NCBI GenBank assembly: GCA_914767715.1
Contig: OU612075.1
Coordinates: 17,296,001-17,360,000, forward strand
From: Membranipora membranacea
Taxonomy: Eukaryota > Bryozoa > Gymnolaemata > Cheilostomatida > Membraniporidae
DNA: 64,000 nt
Reading direction: 5' to 3'
The notes beneath the pieces are model-generated. The model made no database searches. It worked only from the letters and a program-made list of their open reading frames with translations, and was not told the origin of the DNA. A program made the translations under genes and the position numbers. Shown here in pieces: positions 47,053 through 59,707 of this stretch; the first letter of the stretch is position 1, and each line of letters begins with the position of its first letter.

Positions 47053-50000
47053 TAACACAGGCCTATGAAGCTAAAGAGCCACCAGATAAGGTATAGTATA
47101 AGCAGACCTCCGCCTACAGCCATCACAACGCTGAATGGTGGTACCGGCACCTTCTTTACCAGCTTCTCTGCCTCAGGATTGTAGAATGGACCCTTTAATG
47201 TCCACTGCGCCACGCCACCACTACCCAAAATTAGTCTACAAAACAGACAGAGTATAGGAGTATTTAAATTTGCTCTGCGATGAGGGAAGGAGACCTGAGA
47301 GCAATGAATTCCCTCAGGGAGTTCATTGCTGAGAGGGGTGTCATAACTTTTGAATTCTGAATTAGATAGATTATTTGATGATTCAAATCTTGAACTTTAT
47401 TACAAGATAACAGAATAAGTTTTTCAAAAATATTGATGTGGGCAAAAAGATTTAGTTTTCATGCAAGGGTGACATTTTTAACAAGTTCAAATGCATGTTT
47501 TACATACCTTGGTGCTATACTGATATGATCAGATGGATTTGGCTTTGCTCCGATAAGCTCAGCTATCTGATCGTTATAAGTTATAGGATCCTGTTGTATT
47601 GTGTGACGAGTTGATTTGTAAAATTTTGATTGACTCTCCATCTGCAGGATACAAAAAACGATTCATATAAATAAGCAATTACCGACAAACCCACTATTTT
47701 ATGTTTGTTTGAGGTATAATACACTACCTGCCTTTGAAAGGAAAAAGGACTTACAATAAATAAACGAACAATGTGATTAAAGTGAAATACTCTGGAGCAT
47801 TCTATATTAATCATGAGTTTAGAGAGGTATTAAAATTTTGATAAACTAAAGGCTTGATAACATTTACCTTGTCTTTGATTCTGGTTTCGTCCATTAAAGC
47901 TTTAGAAGGTAGTTTGGCTCTCCCCTTTATAATCATTGCTAGCCATTGGGCCTGTAACTCCGACATAGATAATATACCGCCAGTCGCAGGCTGTACAAAA
48001 CCAATAAAAGCCAAGTCGGTCCCAATCTCTGAACTGAAGACATTTTTGAACATCTGAAAATAAAATTGTTGGAAAATGAATGAAAATTCAGAATAAAAAC
48101 AGAAAATAGTGAATTCACAGCAGGTTAAAGTTGTAAACCAAGACAACTCATAAAAAAATCAATATCCATATTCTGTGCAGAAGAATAAAAAAGAAATATC
48201 AAAAGATGCTTAGATGTTTACTTGATCTCCTACAGCTCACCAAAAGACAATACTCATTACTTTGATAGCCTGAATAATGTCCATAGATGTAAAGAAATAA
48301 ATACGGGGTTCTTGAGGAGTTAAGTTAAGTCTGCTTGGCTTGGAGTGGTGAAAATTATGGCTAGCTAATATTTATTCAACCTCACCATTTAAGGTAATGT
48401 CAAAGACCGATCCGAATATCAACATATCATACAGCGTTGGAAAGCTGCCGAGATACTGAAAATGAATACCTGAACAAAAACTTGATTCGATGACGTTGTG
48501 TCATTTTAGGGAGGAAATGAGGCAAAAATCGCTGTTTTTGTCAATGCAGATGGAGGAGTCAAATTAATTGCAAAAAATTTCAAAACATGTGGAATTTATA
48601 CTTAGAGATTGCATTCATCATAAAATTTGATTTTCTCTGATATATGACTAGTCTAAATTGACTTTTTACGTCACGGCATACGACGCATTTTTTTTGTGCA
48701 GCCGTGAAAATATGTGAAATTTCAATCATAAATTCACAACAGATCATAGGCTCGAATCAAAATTAATTATTATTTTCTCTTAGAGTACTCTTCAAATGTC
48801 ATACACATTGACTTTCAAAAAATTAGCTTGCATATTGCAGTGACAGTAGACTCTCGAATGCGGCTAATATTTTCGCCACCTTTGCATAACGCCAAACATG
48901 CTGTCCAAATAACCATTATTGTGGCCAAACAAAGTTTTTTTTAAAGTTCTCACATACGAAGCCGCTTTCATTAACCATGGTGCACACAAGAAATGCCAAC
49001 ATAATTTTTCATTGCATCTTCATTTTTCTTGAATTTAACGCAAAAGAATGCCAAAAAACACCTCAAAAGTCCTTAAAAAGACCTCAAAAGTCCTTAAAAA
49101 TAGCTGTTTTTTGGCATTCTTTTCGTTAAATTCAAGAAAAATGAACAAAAACGCAAAAGAATGCCAAAAAACAGCTATTTTTAAGGACTTTTGAGGTCTT
49201 TTTAAGGACTTTTGAGGTGTTTTTTGGCATTCTTTTGCGTTAAATTCAAGAAAAATGAAGATGCAATGAAAAATTATGTTGGCATTTCTTGTGTGCACCA
49301 TGGTTAATGAAAGCGGCTTGGTATGTGAGAACTTTAAAAAAAACTTTGTTTGGCCACAATAATGGTTATTTGGACAGCATGTTTGGCGTTATGCAAAGGT
49401 GGCGAAAATATTAGCCGCATTCGAGAGTCTACTGTCACTGCAATATGCAAGCTAATTTTTTGAAAGTCAATGTGTATGACATTTGAAGAGTACTCTAAGA
49501 GAAAATAATAATTAATTTTGATTCGAGCCTATGATCTGTTGTGCATTAATGATTGAAATTTCACATATTTTCACGGCTTCACAAAAAAAATGTGTTGTAT
49601 GGCGTGACGTAAAAAGTCAATTTAGACTAGTCATATATCAAAGAAAATCAAATTTTAGGATGATCCCAATCTCTAAGTATACATTCCACCTGATTTGAAA
49701 TTTCTTGCAATTAATTTGACTGCTCAATCTGCATCGACAAAAAGAGCATTTTCTGCCTCATTTCCTGCCTAAAATGACACAACGTCATCGAATCAAGTTT
49801 TTGTTCAGGTATTCATTTTCAGTAGCTCGGCAGCTTTCCAACGGTATATGATATGTTGAAATTCGGATCGGTCTTTGACATTACCTTAATACAAACTCCC
49901 AACTGCGCTAGTGGAAATAAGTGCTAGACATTTAAAGTCACCTGAACTAACTGAACTTTAGCCAATATTTGCTCCTCTTGCTTATATGGATTATATAGAA

Positions 50001-53000
50001 ATCTGTCAGCTAACTGACACTATAGAAGAAGAATCTAACAAACCTTGATTTCATTTGTATCCTCATCTAATATCTTATCTTTGATTTCCTGAGGTAGAAA
50101 AGGCAGGTCCATAGTATATCCTGTGCAGTTAATGATGACATCTACATCATTAGCAACAGAACCATCGTGGAATCTCACCGAGTCCTCACAAATTTCCTAC
50201 ATTGATAGTAGATCTGGCAATTAATATGCTATAATATATATACATGCATTAATAACAATAACTCAACCATTAAAGCAAATGAATAGGAAGAAGAGCTGGG
50301 AATGCTTCATGATGAAAGATTTAGGGAATTTTGCATTTGGAAATCATTGGTCTTCACAATTTAAGCACATACCCTAATATTTGGCACGACTTTGATGTTT
50401 CCTCTCTGTATCTGATGTATGAGTGTAGGACTAACAGTAGGCTGTGTCTGTAGTGCTCCCATCTTTGGATTAAGATTGTACCTAAACAGAGTACAAAAGG
50501 TCAGATAGCCAGCCTGTTCTACATCATACAATGCAATCAGATTTATCTTGTCATTGTACAAGGGCAAATTACTCCTAACCATAGCTGCAATAGGTATCTG
50601 CAGGATGGGGAAAATGGGTGTAATGAAAGCAATGAATTGAGATATTTTATAACTATTTTTTCTAGTTTTTCTCTTTATTTAACTGATCATTAGATTTAGA
50701 GAAAATGGCGATGGCATCATTCCTAGGAATAATACCAAAGTCCAAGCTTTCCATAGGATTGGGAGACTTTTAGTAAGGCTACGGATTGGTCAAGGCGCTA
50801 GACAGGCCTTTTCCTTTCAATAGCAATACAATTTGGGTCTGCTTTGCCTTCCTATTGTTCAACTTGAATGAATTAAACCAATATTAAGTAATTTAATTAA
50901 GCCACGCCTCTTTCACAGATAACAAATGATTAGGCCAAGCTTTGCTGGCCGTACTACGGATAGAACGAACATGTTTGTTAGCCCAACTGAGGCATCTGGC
51001 AAAACTTAACCTAGCTATTCTAAGCATCTGGCCGTTCTTAAAGTGCTCCAATCCTATGGAAAATACGGCATGTGTAGCCACAGCTTTACTGTTTAGGTTC
51101 TTGATTGCTTAGCTTCTTACTTGTACGGAGATCCAAAGATAAGGCGGACGACAACTTCTAAGACAAACTGCCTGAGTTTAAATGGGAGGTATTGAAGTAA
51201 AAATCTACTAGCATAGAGATCAGTTGGAGATCCGAACACATAGTTAGGTATAATCCAAGCTCCGGATCTGGTGGATAAGTGTACTGCCCTTCTACCACTA
51301 TCAAGAAAACATCTAAGTATCACTGGCTGGTAAAGAAGCGAGTCCATGTGAAAAATGTTTGTCGCTTGCTCACAGATTATAATTTTCCTGCTCATACATA
51401 CAAATGCGAAAATCATTTGAATATTTGTCATGTCATGGCCTTCATCACCACACTACATACTGCTGTTATTCCAAAAGTATTAGCTAATATTAGTTAAAGT
51501 TATAGTTGTGTTATGCAATATATCTGTATGTGGCTGTTTGCTGAATTTTGTTCGATGCCAAAAAGTGGACAGAGAAAATATGCATAGCATATTTATAAAT
51601 ACTTTTCCGCTTACTTTGTTCGAGCTGCGCAGTTAACAGCTACATCTACAGAACTGTTACCGATGCCGACTATCACTATATTCTTATCCTGGAATCCATT
51701 ACTGACTAGGTCTTTGAAATCTACACTGTGAATGATCTGACCTACAAAAAAGATTGTCATAAAAATGTTATGGATTTGATGGTTTGAGGATGCCAATGCT
51801 GAAGACATTGCTGTCTATGTTTGCATCAAGTATGGAGTATGTTAACACCTTGACAGACACAATAAATCGAATCTAAGAACACAAACCAAAAAACAGATGG
51901 GTCAAAAGTCGGAGGTCATGCATTATAAAAATGAAAGTCTTTATGGATAACATAACTAATTCACTTATAGCAAAGTGGCAGGATACGAGGGAGTTGAGAT
52001 GAAATCTCAAGATTCCAAAGTCCAAACAAAGTCACAAGTGTTTACTCAAAGTCCGAGATAGGATTGTGACCCTTTGTCTTATCAGTTAGATGTTTATCTT
52101 GTGTCTGTCTAGTAAACACTACATGGTACATTCATATATAATAAGATATATGTGAGTGGTGTTAGGGAGAGAGAAACAGGATATGCCACAGCAAAACAAA
52201 TTGCTGACATACGTATATTTTTTTCTATACACTATGCTATTTAAAGGGCCCTATATCCTATACCTATCATGGCCTTTACCGTAAACACATCAAGGATCAG
52301 CTAGCTTTTCATGAGCAGTTTGTTCAATTTTCACGACGTACCACTTGAGAATCCCAGATCACTTGTGGTCCCTGAATAATCTTTACCAGACAACTATGAT
52401 ACTAATACAATACAGTATGATGCCTCTCAAAATGTGAACTGTGAACTCGGCAACCACCATTACAGATTGATTTTGGCAACTTTTTAATTGTCAGTAGTTT
52501 GCGCTATTTACCACAATGAAAAATTCATCTCACCTGCAAAATTATCTTGGCCAGGGAATTCAGGAATCTTTGGTTTAGCGTGATGTCCTGTGGCTATAAC
52601 TAAATAGTCACATGTGACCTCAAACTCCTCGCCTCTAGCTTTAGAATCACAGCACAGCTTCCAGCCTTTCTTACCTAAATTATCTGTGATAAAGAGCAAT
52701 ACATATGAAGTCACGGAACTGTTACTGTGGTAAAATACAGAGTATGTCTATTTGTGTAAAAATTCCATACATATAAAAATTTATGCCTGCACTTATATTT
52801 TAATTTCAGCATCTCTCTCGTTTTTTATCACTATGATTACGTTTTAGTTTCATACCTTTACAGCATTGCTATTCACATACCCTGTGAAATTCTGAGGGAT
52901 GAGTATTTGTTAAAATAAATCATACAACAAAATGACTGACCTGTCCGAGTGGCTTGTAGGACCCTAGTTCTGTACTGTATGTGATTGTACAGCTCAAAAT

Positions 53001-53518
53001 GTTCCACGTACTTATCAATGTATTCAGCCATAGTGGAATGATGTGGATACTCAACTGTATCCTCAGGGAACGGGAAATCTGAGAACGCATAGTTATACTT
53101 TGATACATTGCTGAAAAATAAAATCAATCAATAGGGGAATAACTGCAGAGAAAACGCTTAACTTGTTAGGGTGAAACATTGTATCCTAGACGAGATATAA
53201 TTTGACAAATTATCTTTGAATAACGAGTAATAATAGGAACATATAGAGTATAGACTTTGAAACCTGGTGATCAGCAACAAAGAGCTAACATACATACATA
53301 CACGAAGTAAAACATATTCAAAAGTCTCTAAACTTAACTTACATGTGTGTAAATTCCATAACCCCGTAATTACTTGGGCTGAAGTGCCATAGTCCGCCAT
53401 GGTATTCATTGGCCTCATAGAGAACACAGTCTATCTGCTTCTGTCTAAGTGTCTTTAAAGTAGCCAAACCTGATATTCCGCCACCGATGACTATCGCTTC
53501 ATGATGTGCCTCCGCCAT
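47052..53518 (-). CDS. Flavin-containing monooxygenase (dimethylaniline monooxygenase-like)
   Basis: FAD- and NADPH-dependent monooxygenase acting on soft N- or S-nucleophiles, expected on the endoplasmic reticulum membrane. Ten exons in transcription order: 53518-53343, 53110-52941, 52683-52534, 51741-51615, 51297-51121, 50481-50373, 50196-50044, 48053-47868, 47641-47508, 47235-47052. Phases agree throughout, giving 521 residues, close to the family's usual 530. Motifs: FAD-binding GGGISG at 12-17; ATGHH at 146-150; the FMO signature FxGxxxHxxxF at 164-174 (FAGQIIHSVDF), split across an exon junction; NADPH-binding GIGNSS at 191-196; NCTGY at 326-330. The last 25 or so residues are hydrophobic (VVMAVGGGLLILYLIWWLF), the usual C-terminal anchor. 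The substrate is unknown. A foldback element occupies the intron between 50044 and 48053. Confidence 0.95.
48389..49889. mobile_element. 1.5 kb near-perfect foldback element with TTAA flanks
   Basis: From 48393 to 49885 the sequence is an inverted repeat with arms of about 730-745 bp and almost no spacer (centre near 49140). Both outer ends read TTAA then GGTAATGTCAAAGACCG on opposite strands. TTAA is the target used by piggyBac-type transposases, but TTAA is its own complement and the ends lack the usual CCC start, so assignment is tentative. The arms differ by only a few scattered bases and small indels. The open frame near 49035 is a by-product of the repeat. It lies in an FMO intron. Confidence 0.9.
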
Positions 53519-53539
53519 TATGTATCTCTAACCAGTGGA

Positions 53540-54680
53540 GGCTAGAACTGAAAAAGAGAAATTATTCATCCCTTATCTTCAGCCCTGAAATATCATGCAT
53601 GACAAAATCAGGGAGAATTCTCTCTGACCCAATGAAGTACAAAACATGCTTAGTCTGAAGTGAGCTATCAGCGAGATGTATTGATGAGCACAATCAAATT
53701 GATAACATGCAAGTCTGTTTTTCCCTCGCAAGTATCATTGTTGTACAATGTCAATGCGACTCTAACACAATGCCAAGGTACAAGGTATCTTGATATCACT
53801 CATGCTTAAATATCACAGTGGCCCAAGCCTCGGATATTGTGAGTTGTCCGCATGTCTTCTACAACACCAGTGTCTCAGAAAATATTGTTTGGCTGTCCCA
53901 CCATTTTCCCTGGTCCCGTCACCAGGGAGGGGGTCCACTCAATTATTACCAGATGACCTGGTTTTTTGGCAAGCCTGTGCTGTATGGAGTGAGTTCATTT
54001 TTGTTGTACTGTCCATGCCAATATAAAAAAGCCTAAGTCATAGTTTTCCTCCCTATCAATTGATCGAGATTGATTTTGAGTGCAGGGGGAAAAAGGCAGA
54101 GGGAGAAAACAGGATAGGTAAGCCCAGCCATTGTGGACTCCATGGGTAATAAGGAGATATAATAGCTCAGTAATAAAGTCTCTGCAAGTAATGAAGAATA
54201 TTACTGTGGACACATCTAAAAAAAAAAACAAGCAGCACCTGCAATGTCAACAATTCAGGATTAAGAAAATCCAAAATTCCAAAGATCAACATAACAAAGG
54301 TTAATATGTGAGCCGCTATAATTTGTGAGAAGAAAAAGCCTTTCATTGGTCAGTTCTGCAAATGAGGAGATCTGATTGGGCAGTTGTTGAAAATTAAGCT
54401 TTAGTTGACTCTCTGGGATACTCCACTTTTGAATTAGAGTTTTTACAAAGAGAGGACAGACTCATGCGCAAAACACATTCTTACCTCAGTTCTTACCTCA
54501 GGTGAGGTAATTGGTACATCAGGGTTGATGAATCTAGCAATGTATTTCTCGTAAGTCCGTATTCGTTCCAGGTCATCAACAGTGTGTCACCAACAGGAAG
54601 CGGGATGCTATCCAGGGCGTGGAATGGGGGGTTGGGGGCAATCCTTGGCAGTCTTCATAAAGAAGGACCGCTGATGGTGT
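53540..54680. other. Intergenic region upstream of FMO
   Basis: No coding exon or named repeat was recognised. It should include the FMO promoter, read leftward. Short open frames near 53800-54030 carry no domain. Confidence 0.35.
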
Positions 54681-54686
54681 TGAGTT

Positions 54687-54995
54687 TTGACATGGGGGGA
54701 TCAGGTACTGATGACTATGTCTGCGAGAAAGATGGTGTATCGCAGGTTGGATACATCATTGAAGTGTGGCCATAGAATATCACTCCTGATGAGAATTCTC
54801 TCAGACCAGAACAAACACGATACCCTATCCGCTGACTATGACGAACTTGTAAACTGTAGATCGCAGGCAACTATGAAAACAAGGGCAGCTAAAGGAGGAG
54901 AGCCCACCTCTATCCAGGCATCGTCTGCCGTTTATCATAACAGTTTCCTGCCACGAAGCATAAGGGACCTCCGGATAGGGTCTCAACAAAATTAA
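54687..54995 (+). pseudogene. Relic of a LINE reverse-transcriptase C-terminus
   Basis: A plus-strand frame encodes RRLDTSLKCGHRISLLMRIL and, near its end, YHNSFLPRSIRDLRI. This is the pattern of the C-terminal arm of CR1/Jockey-type LINE proteins (a run of basic helices, then FFPRTIRDWN). Key residues such as the terminal WN are lost and the upstream RT is absent. It is a different family from the LINE at 17.3 kb. Confidence 0.5.
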
Positions 54996-55319
54996 TTTTG
55001 GAATGGCTACATGCCAGAATTCTTAAAATACCACTGATCAAACAAATGCCTCAACAAATGAGGCACTCGGCCTTTATACCTGACATTGGTAGTCTACGAG
55101 TGTTCTAAAGTAATTGAGGTAAGAATAATTACTCAATGCTAAGTACTTAGCCAGTGCCTAAACCTTCTCCTCTGTTTGCGCAGCGAGAATTCTCCCTGGT
55201 TTGAGAGGATGCCAATAAAAGTCTAGCCAGAAAACTGATATATTTGGCACAGAGATACACCTTGAGATTATAGGGCAAGGCTGGCACTAGGCATCTGCCT
55301 GGAGTTACCAGCAACCATC

Positions 55320-55785
55320 CCAGCATGCAAGTCACCGATATCAACCTCATATTGACGTCCAGATAAGGTTGATTTTGGGTCAGATACATACCGATATCGG
55401 TAATCAACGACTAACTGACGTCAATTGGACATCGGCATCTTGACATAGGTAGTCAGTATCAGGTTGATTTTGGGCTAGATATCAACATCAGTCTCCGACA
55501 TCAAACTGATATCAATTGGACGTCGGCATCTTAGCCTAAGAAATCAGTATAAGGGCGACTCTAGACTACAGATCAACATCCAGTGTCTGATGTCCAACTG
55601 ACGTCAATTGGACGCCGGCATCTTCATCTAAGTAGTCAGTATTAGGGCGACTCTGGATTAGAGATCAACATCAGTGTCCGATGTCTAACTGACGTCAATT
55701 GGTCTTTGGCATCTTGACATAGGGAGTCAGTATCAGGAAGACATTAGACTAAATAACATCATCAATGTTGGAGTTCAGGGATCAG
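55320..55785 (+). repeat. 91-bp GACGTCAATTGG minisatellite
   Basis: Units of about 91 bp, each with a TGACGTCAATTGG-type start (55416, 55507, 55599, 55690), then CGGCATCTTGACATAGG, GTCAGTAT, and GGTTGATTTTGGG. A further diverged unit resumes at about 55960-56050 after a SINE insertion. Related sequence recurs at 60120-60360. Confidence 0.85.
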
Positions 55786-55958
55786 GGATAGCTCAGTGTT
55801 AGGGGCGGCTGACTTGGGATCATAAGGTCCCAGGTTCAAACCCCACTGGGTGCACTGTTTGTCTACTACTACCTGATTTGGCTGTCGCGGGCCATTCACC
55901 CTAGCCTAGCCTAATACCTTAAAAAATGAAGTTGGCGGTTACTCTTCAAAACAAAAAA
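55786..55958 (+). repeat. tRNA-derived SINE (family 2)
   Basis: A box TAGCTCAGTGTTAGGGG and B box GGTTCAAACCC, a body unrelated to family 1 (CACCCTAGCCTAGCCTAATA), and an A-rich end (CAAAACAAAAAACAAA). Acceptor-stem halves do not pair, so not a tRNA gene. It interrupts the 91-bp minisatellite. Confidence 0.75.
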
Positions 55959-56324
55959 CAAATGTCGGTCTTCAATCAGATGTCGGCATCATGACAGAGG
56001 CAGTCAGTATCATGGCTACTCAAGGCTAGATACCAATGTCCAATCTAAGGTTGTATAAAACTGTAGAGCTGATGGTTTTCAGCATACATTAATGCCTGGA
56101 GTTTGTGAAGGGCTTGGTCAATGAGGATAGTCACTAAAGAAACTGAAAAATGGCCAATTATTGAAATTATCATGAATTACTGGGTAAGGCTCGGCCAAAC
56201 TTATTAGTTTTCCAGGAGGCTGGTCAGGATAAAGTCAAGATATAATGTTTTTTTTATCAAATGGGTCACACCAAAATTTATTCATCTGATTTGGGTTAAA
56301 TGTGGGTTTGTCTCCATGCGAGGA

Positions 56325-56458
56325 CTGAGGAATACCGGTGCCTTAAGAGTGCGGCTGCCATATTTGGCGCCAAGTTACTCTCAGTTTGCAAGCAGGTCGG
56401 AGCACACCTGGGGCATCAATTGGGCCCAGGAGTCAGTGGACTACAGCAGGATTCGTGA
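56325..56458 (-). repeat. SINE family 1, truncated minus-strand copy
   Basis: Contains the body (complement of GCAAGCAGGTCGGAGCACAC and GGTGCCTTAAG) and stops inside the B box region, so the 5' head is missing. Confidence 0.75.
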
Positions 56459-56840
56459 AAGTGAAGTCAAAATTGCATTGATTCCACAACCTGGCTTTTA
56501 TCTATGTTAGTAACCTGCAGTACCACTGAATTTAAATGCTAGTCATTGTTAATTAAAGTGGTATAATGCCAAGTACCCAAGGTAATCCACTACCATCTAC
56601 TATCTAGTGGGTATGAGATTTCATTGTACTCAAGCAAGTGTGTTGAGTAAGCCATTGTTGTACAGATAACTTGCCAATGGGCCCTTTGACTGATTAAAAA
56701 TTATACACACTAATCCTATAATTAATGTATTTTTGAACAAATCATCAATAATTGTCTCCCTTGTTAAGAAACCAACTTTGAGTATATCATATCTCAAATA
56801 GAAATATTTTCATACAACAATGAATAATATAGATTAACCT

Positions 56841-56864
56841 GCCAGTTTGAATGCTCAAACTGGC
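56841..56864. repeat. Perfect 10-bp hairpin
   Basis: GCCAGTTTGA, a 4-base loop and TCAAACTGGC. It precedes the first of the dispersed TAACGGAGGCAC words by about 12 bases. Confidence 0.6.
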
Positions 56865-56875
56865 AAGGCCATACT

Positions 56876-59226
56876 GTAACGGAGGCACGTTCTCACTCTT
56901 TCGTTTGCACTGTGCAGGAATAGTAAACTCAAACAGCCATAGTTTAGCTTTGCAAAAGTCCCAAATGTGCTAGAGAACATATTAGGACAAAAAATATTTA
57001 ACTCACTTGACAACTGACTATGCCACGCCAGATAAGGTGGGAAATAACGGAGGCACAAAAAATAAGCAACTTTATTTTAATATTTGGTACATTGCCGCGC
57101 GATCCCCTGTGCTCAACCTTCAATGGAAAAGTTTTGCTAAACTTTTCATAAATCAACATTCCCAAAACGTACAAAAGAAGTCTCAACTCAATCCAGAGCA
57201 TTATTTGCGATCAGCACCCAGTCTAGGTTCACAGGTCATAGTAACGGAGGCACATGGTAATGGAGGCACAAAAGTGCAATGCTATTATTTGATGGAGTTA
57301 GCTTACTTTTCTTGCTTTTTTAATGGTTATTCATTATCTGCCAAGACACATGTGTTCCAGATAGTTTTCAGGTTATTCAATGGTCTTCCTTGGTTGATTT
57401 AGGGGCACAACTCCCAAACCCAGACACACTCACTTATGGGCATATTCAAGTCATCATTTTTGATTGTAAAGGATATTCATTGAAGTTTGTTGCATAAAAC
57501 TAATTCATGTATTTGGAAATACAAAATAATATAACATTGAACACTAGTTTCATGGATATCATGAAGTTACTGATTTCCATCCGATTGTCATGTACCACAG
57601 TACAACCCATTTCACCAGCCATCTAAAGATACTTGTCGCAGTATCTGCTCTACTCAGCAACGATATCATCAATATTGTCAACCTCCGAGTATCTCAGGTT
57701 GGATGATGGGGTGAGTCGTGGGAAGATGAAGTTTCTGTGTGTGATGTCGACTTGTTTCTTAGCAGGCCACTTGAAGGACTTTCCTGTCTTAGTCATCGAG
57801 CTGATTTCAAACTCATTTTCATCCACTATCAGTGTCACCTCGCTAATGAACCAGTCCTCTTCATATGCTACTGCCACAAGCTCACCTCTCTGGATGTCAC
57901 GTGAGGTATGAGCAGGCCTATTAGTTGCAACCACATCATCATGGCAACAGGAGCTGCCGCCTCGGTTAAGTGCATGGGCTCAATGGTGGTTGTCGAATCC
58001 TCTGCATCCACATTTTCCCCATTGATTGCCAGTTCAACATCACGCGGCACCACTATCTGATCTTGTCTCTCTGGAACGTTGATGGCATCCTGCTCTTCTG
58101 CACTGAGCTCAAACATCACATGCTTTTAGCGCGTTGGTCGCTGGCTATACAAAGCGACCTCCACTGTACCATAGCTCCTCGCTTTCACGTAGTGCATTCC
58201 CCTTATTCCTTTCAACTTGGGATCTTTGTTTGTTTTGCATTTATCGATGATAAGGGATCAAAACTATTTCCTACCTTAGCACCGTCGATCGTCAGAGTCT
58301 TGAAATCTTTCAAGCCAGGTGATGTCCATGAAACGTCTTGTGGAAATGAAACTACCTCACCCTGGCTTCAACTTCTTTAGAGATGGCTGTCGGTCCATTT
58401 CTCTGGGAGTGCTTTGGCTTGTAGCTAGAGCAGGTTGGTGGTGTGTCAGCAAAAGAGGTGGTCAGCGCTTTGATCACAGCTTTCTTCTTGCGAGGAGACT
58501 TTGGCAGTTGGTTTTTCACTCTCGATATTGCTCGAATGAGACTGGATATCCGGGTGTAGCTGTGAGGTGATCGAGTAGCCTGCGGGGTATCAATTCTCTC
58601 AACATCAGCTATATCTTCAGCAAGAGATTCGTCACGCTTGGTGCTACGTTGTCTTTTCATCTTTTGCCGATGCTGTGTTCTTGACTTCTCAAGGTCTTTA
58701 TGCCATTGTGCGCGCTAGCGTTCTGCCTCTTTTTTATCATATTCTTCTTTGCCTAGCTGCAGTCTTTTGCGATCCCTGTACTCTTTCTGTTTCTGAGCAT
58801 AAGTGTTAGCCATGCTGCTTGGCTCAATAACATGTACGCACTAACAAGACGTTGTGAAATTACTTTGTGTCATGACGGCATGTCATGCATTGCATACATG
58901 TACAATAATTAATGTAATGAAACAGCACAAGACATGTTTTGAAGTGGACCAGGAACATTATATCAACATGTGGTGCAACTGTGGCATAACAAATTAAACC
59001 CTAATTAAAAACAACAGCCCATGCGTGGACAATCATCAGAATGGTAACAGAGGCACAAATTGTGGGACGACTATTGTAAATTAGTCGATTGTCTGTCAAA
59101 TAGTTTTTCTTGTATTTTGGATTGATGTTCATACATTAAATCCCACTTGTGGAGAAAAGCAAGTTCTAAAAATTATGTATGGCCTTGAAATATAAACTTT
59201 TGCATCTTTTATGGTAACGGAGGCAC
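56876..59226 (+). repeat. Dispersed TAACGGAGGCAC word, six copies
   Basis: TAACGGAGGCAC or one-mismatch versions occur near 56877, 57045, 57242, 57258 (TAATGGAGGCAC), 59044 (TAACAGAGGCAC) and 59215, all on the plus strand, on both sides of the decayed coding sequence and not inside it. Such repeated words often mark binding sites of an element's own recombinase; that is inference. Confidence 0.6.
57650..58813 (-). pseudogene. Decayed intronless coding sequence, family not named
   Basis: Reading leftward from an ATG at 58813: MANTYAQKQKEYRDRKRLQL, a basic coiled start, an in-frame TAG at 58717-58715, then open frame to 58352 with KSPRKKKA. After that the frame changes at least twice (a piece with GIRGMHYVKARSYGTVEV; then FELSAEEQDAINV) and a last shift near 57925 leads to a C-terminal domain (GELVAVAYEEDWFISEV, KTGKSFKWPAKKQ) ending at 57650. 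The Lys/Arg-rich YRDRKR start and the W-containing C-terminal module remind me of multi-copy uncharacterised proteins in invertebrate genomes, often tied to transposable elements; I cannot verify this. Stop plus frameshifts mean it is not functional as read. Confidence 0.6.
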
Positions 59227-59707
59227 TTGATTTTCGTATCAATAGGTGGTATATTACAGACATTGCTCTAGAGACAATATAGCTCCTACAATAATTGTTG
59301 CTGGATTTTTGGATAAGCAACTACACTAGCTGCATGCTGAGCCTTAACTTTGGTTGGTCATGAGATATTTTCATTTATTTTGGGTAGGCACAGTAAACAT
59401 AACTTTTATTAGCAATAATTGTTGTTGAGGGCTCGAAATTGCATCTAACTTGAGGCGAGCATATCCGGAGAAATAAGCGTTGCATCAGAAAAATGAGACC
59501 AGATTTGAAAAATTTAGAGTCTGCTCTATGATATACAATTGGTCTGAGAGAGCTTTGAACAATTTCCAAAAATATCACAAGTGCTAACAAATTACTGAAA
59601 ACGTGCAATGCAACCGGTAAGACACTATTCGTACAAAATGTTTAGTGAGATGGGATGATATAATTTTCACCACGCTGACAAACAATACGAGGCATAGCTA
59701 CCCACAT

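Noticed and set aside
49035-49301. Open frame encoding KTPQKSLKRPQKSL-type sequence
   Set aside because: It spans the centre of the foldback palindrome and reflects its internal repeats.
55786-55860. Second apparent tRNA gene
   Set aside because: Pol III boxes are present but no acceptor stem forms, and an A-rich SINE tail follows.
58715-58717. Programmed stop readthrough in the decayed gene
   Set aside because: The same sequence also has several frameshifts farther on, so simple decay explains the stop.
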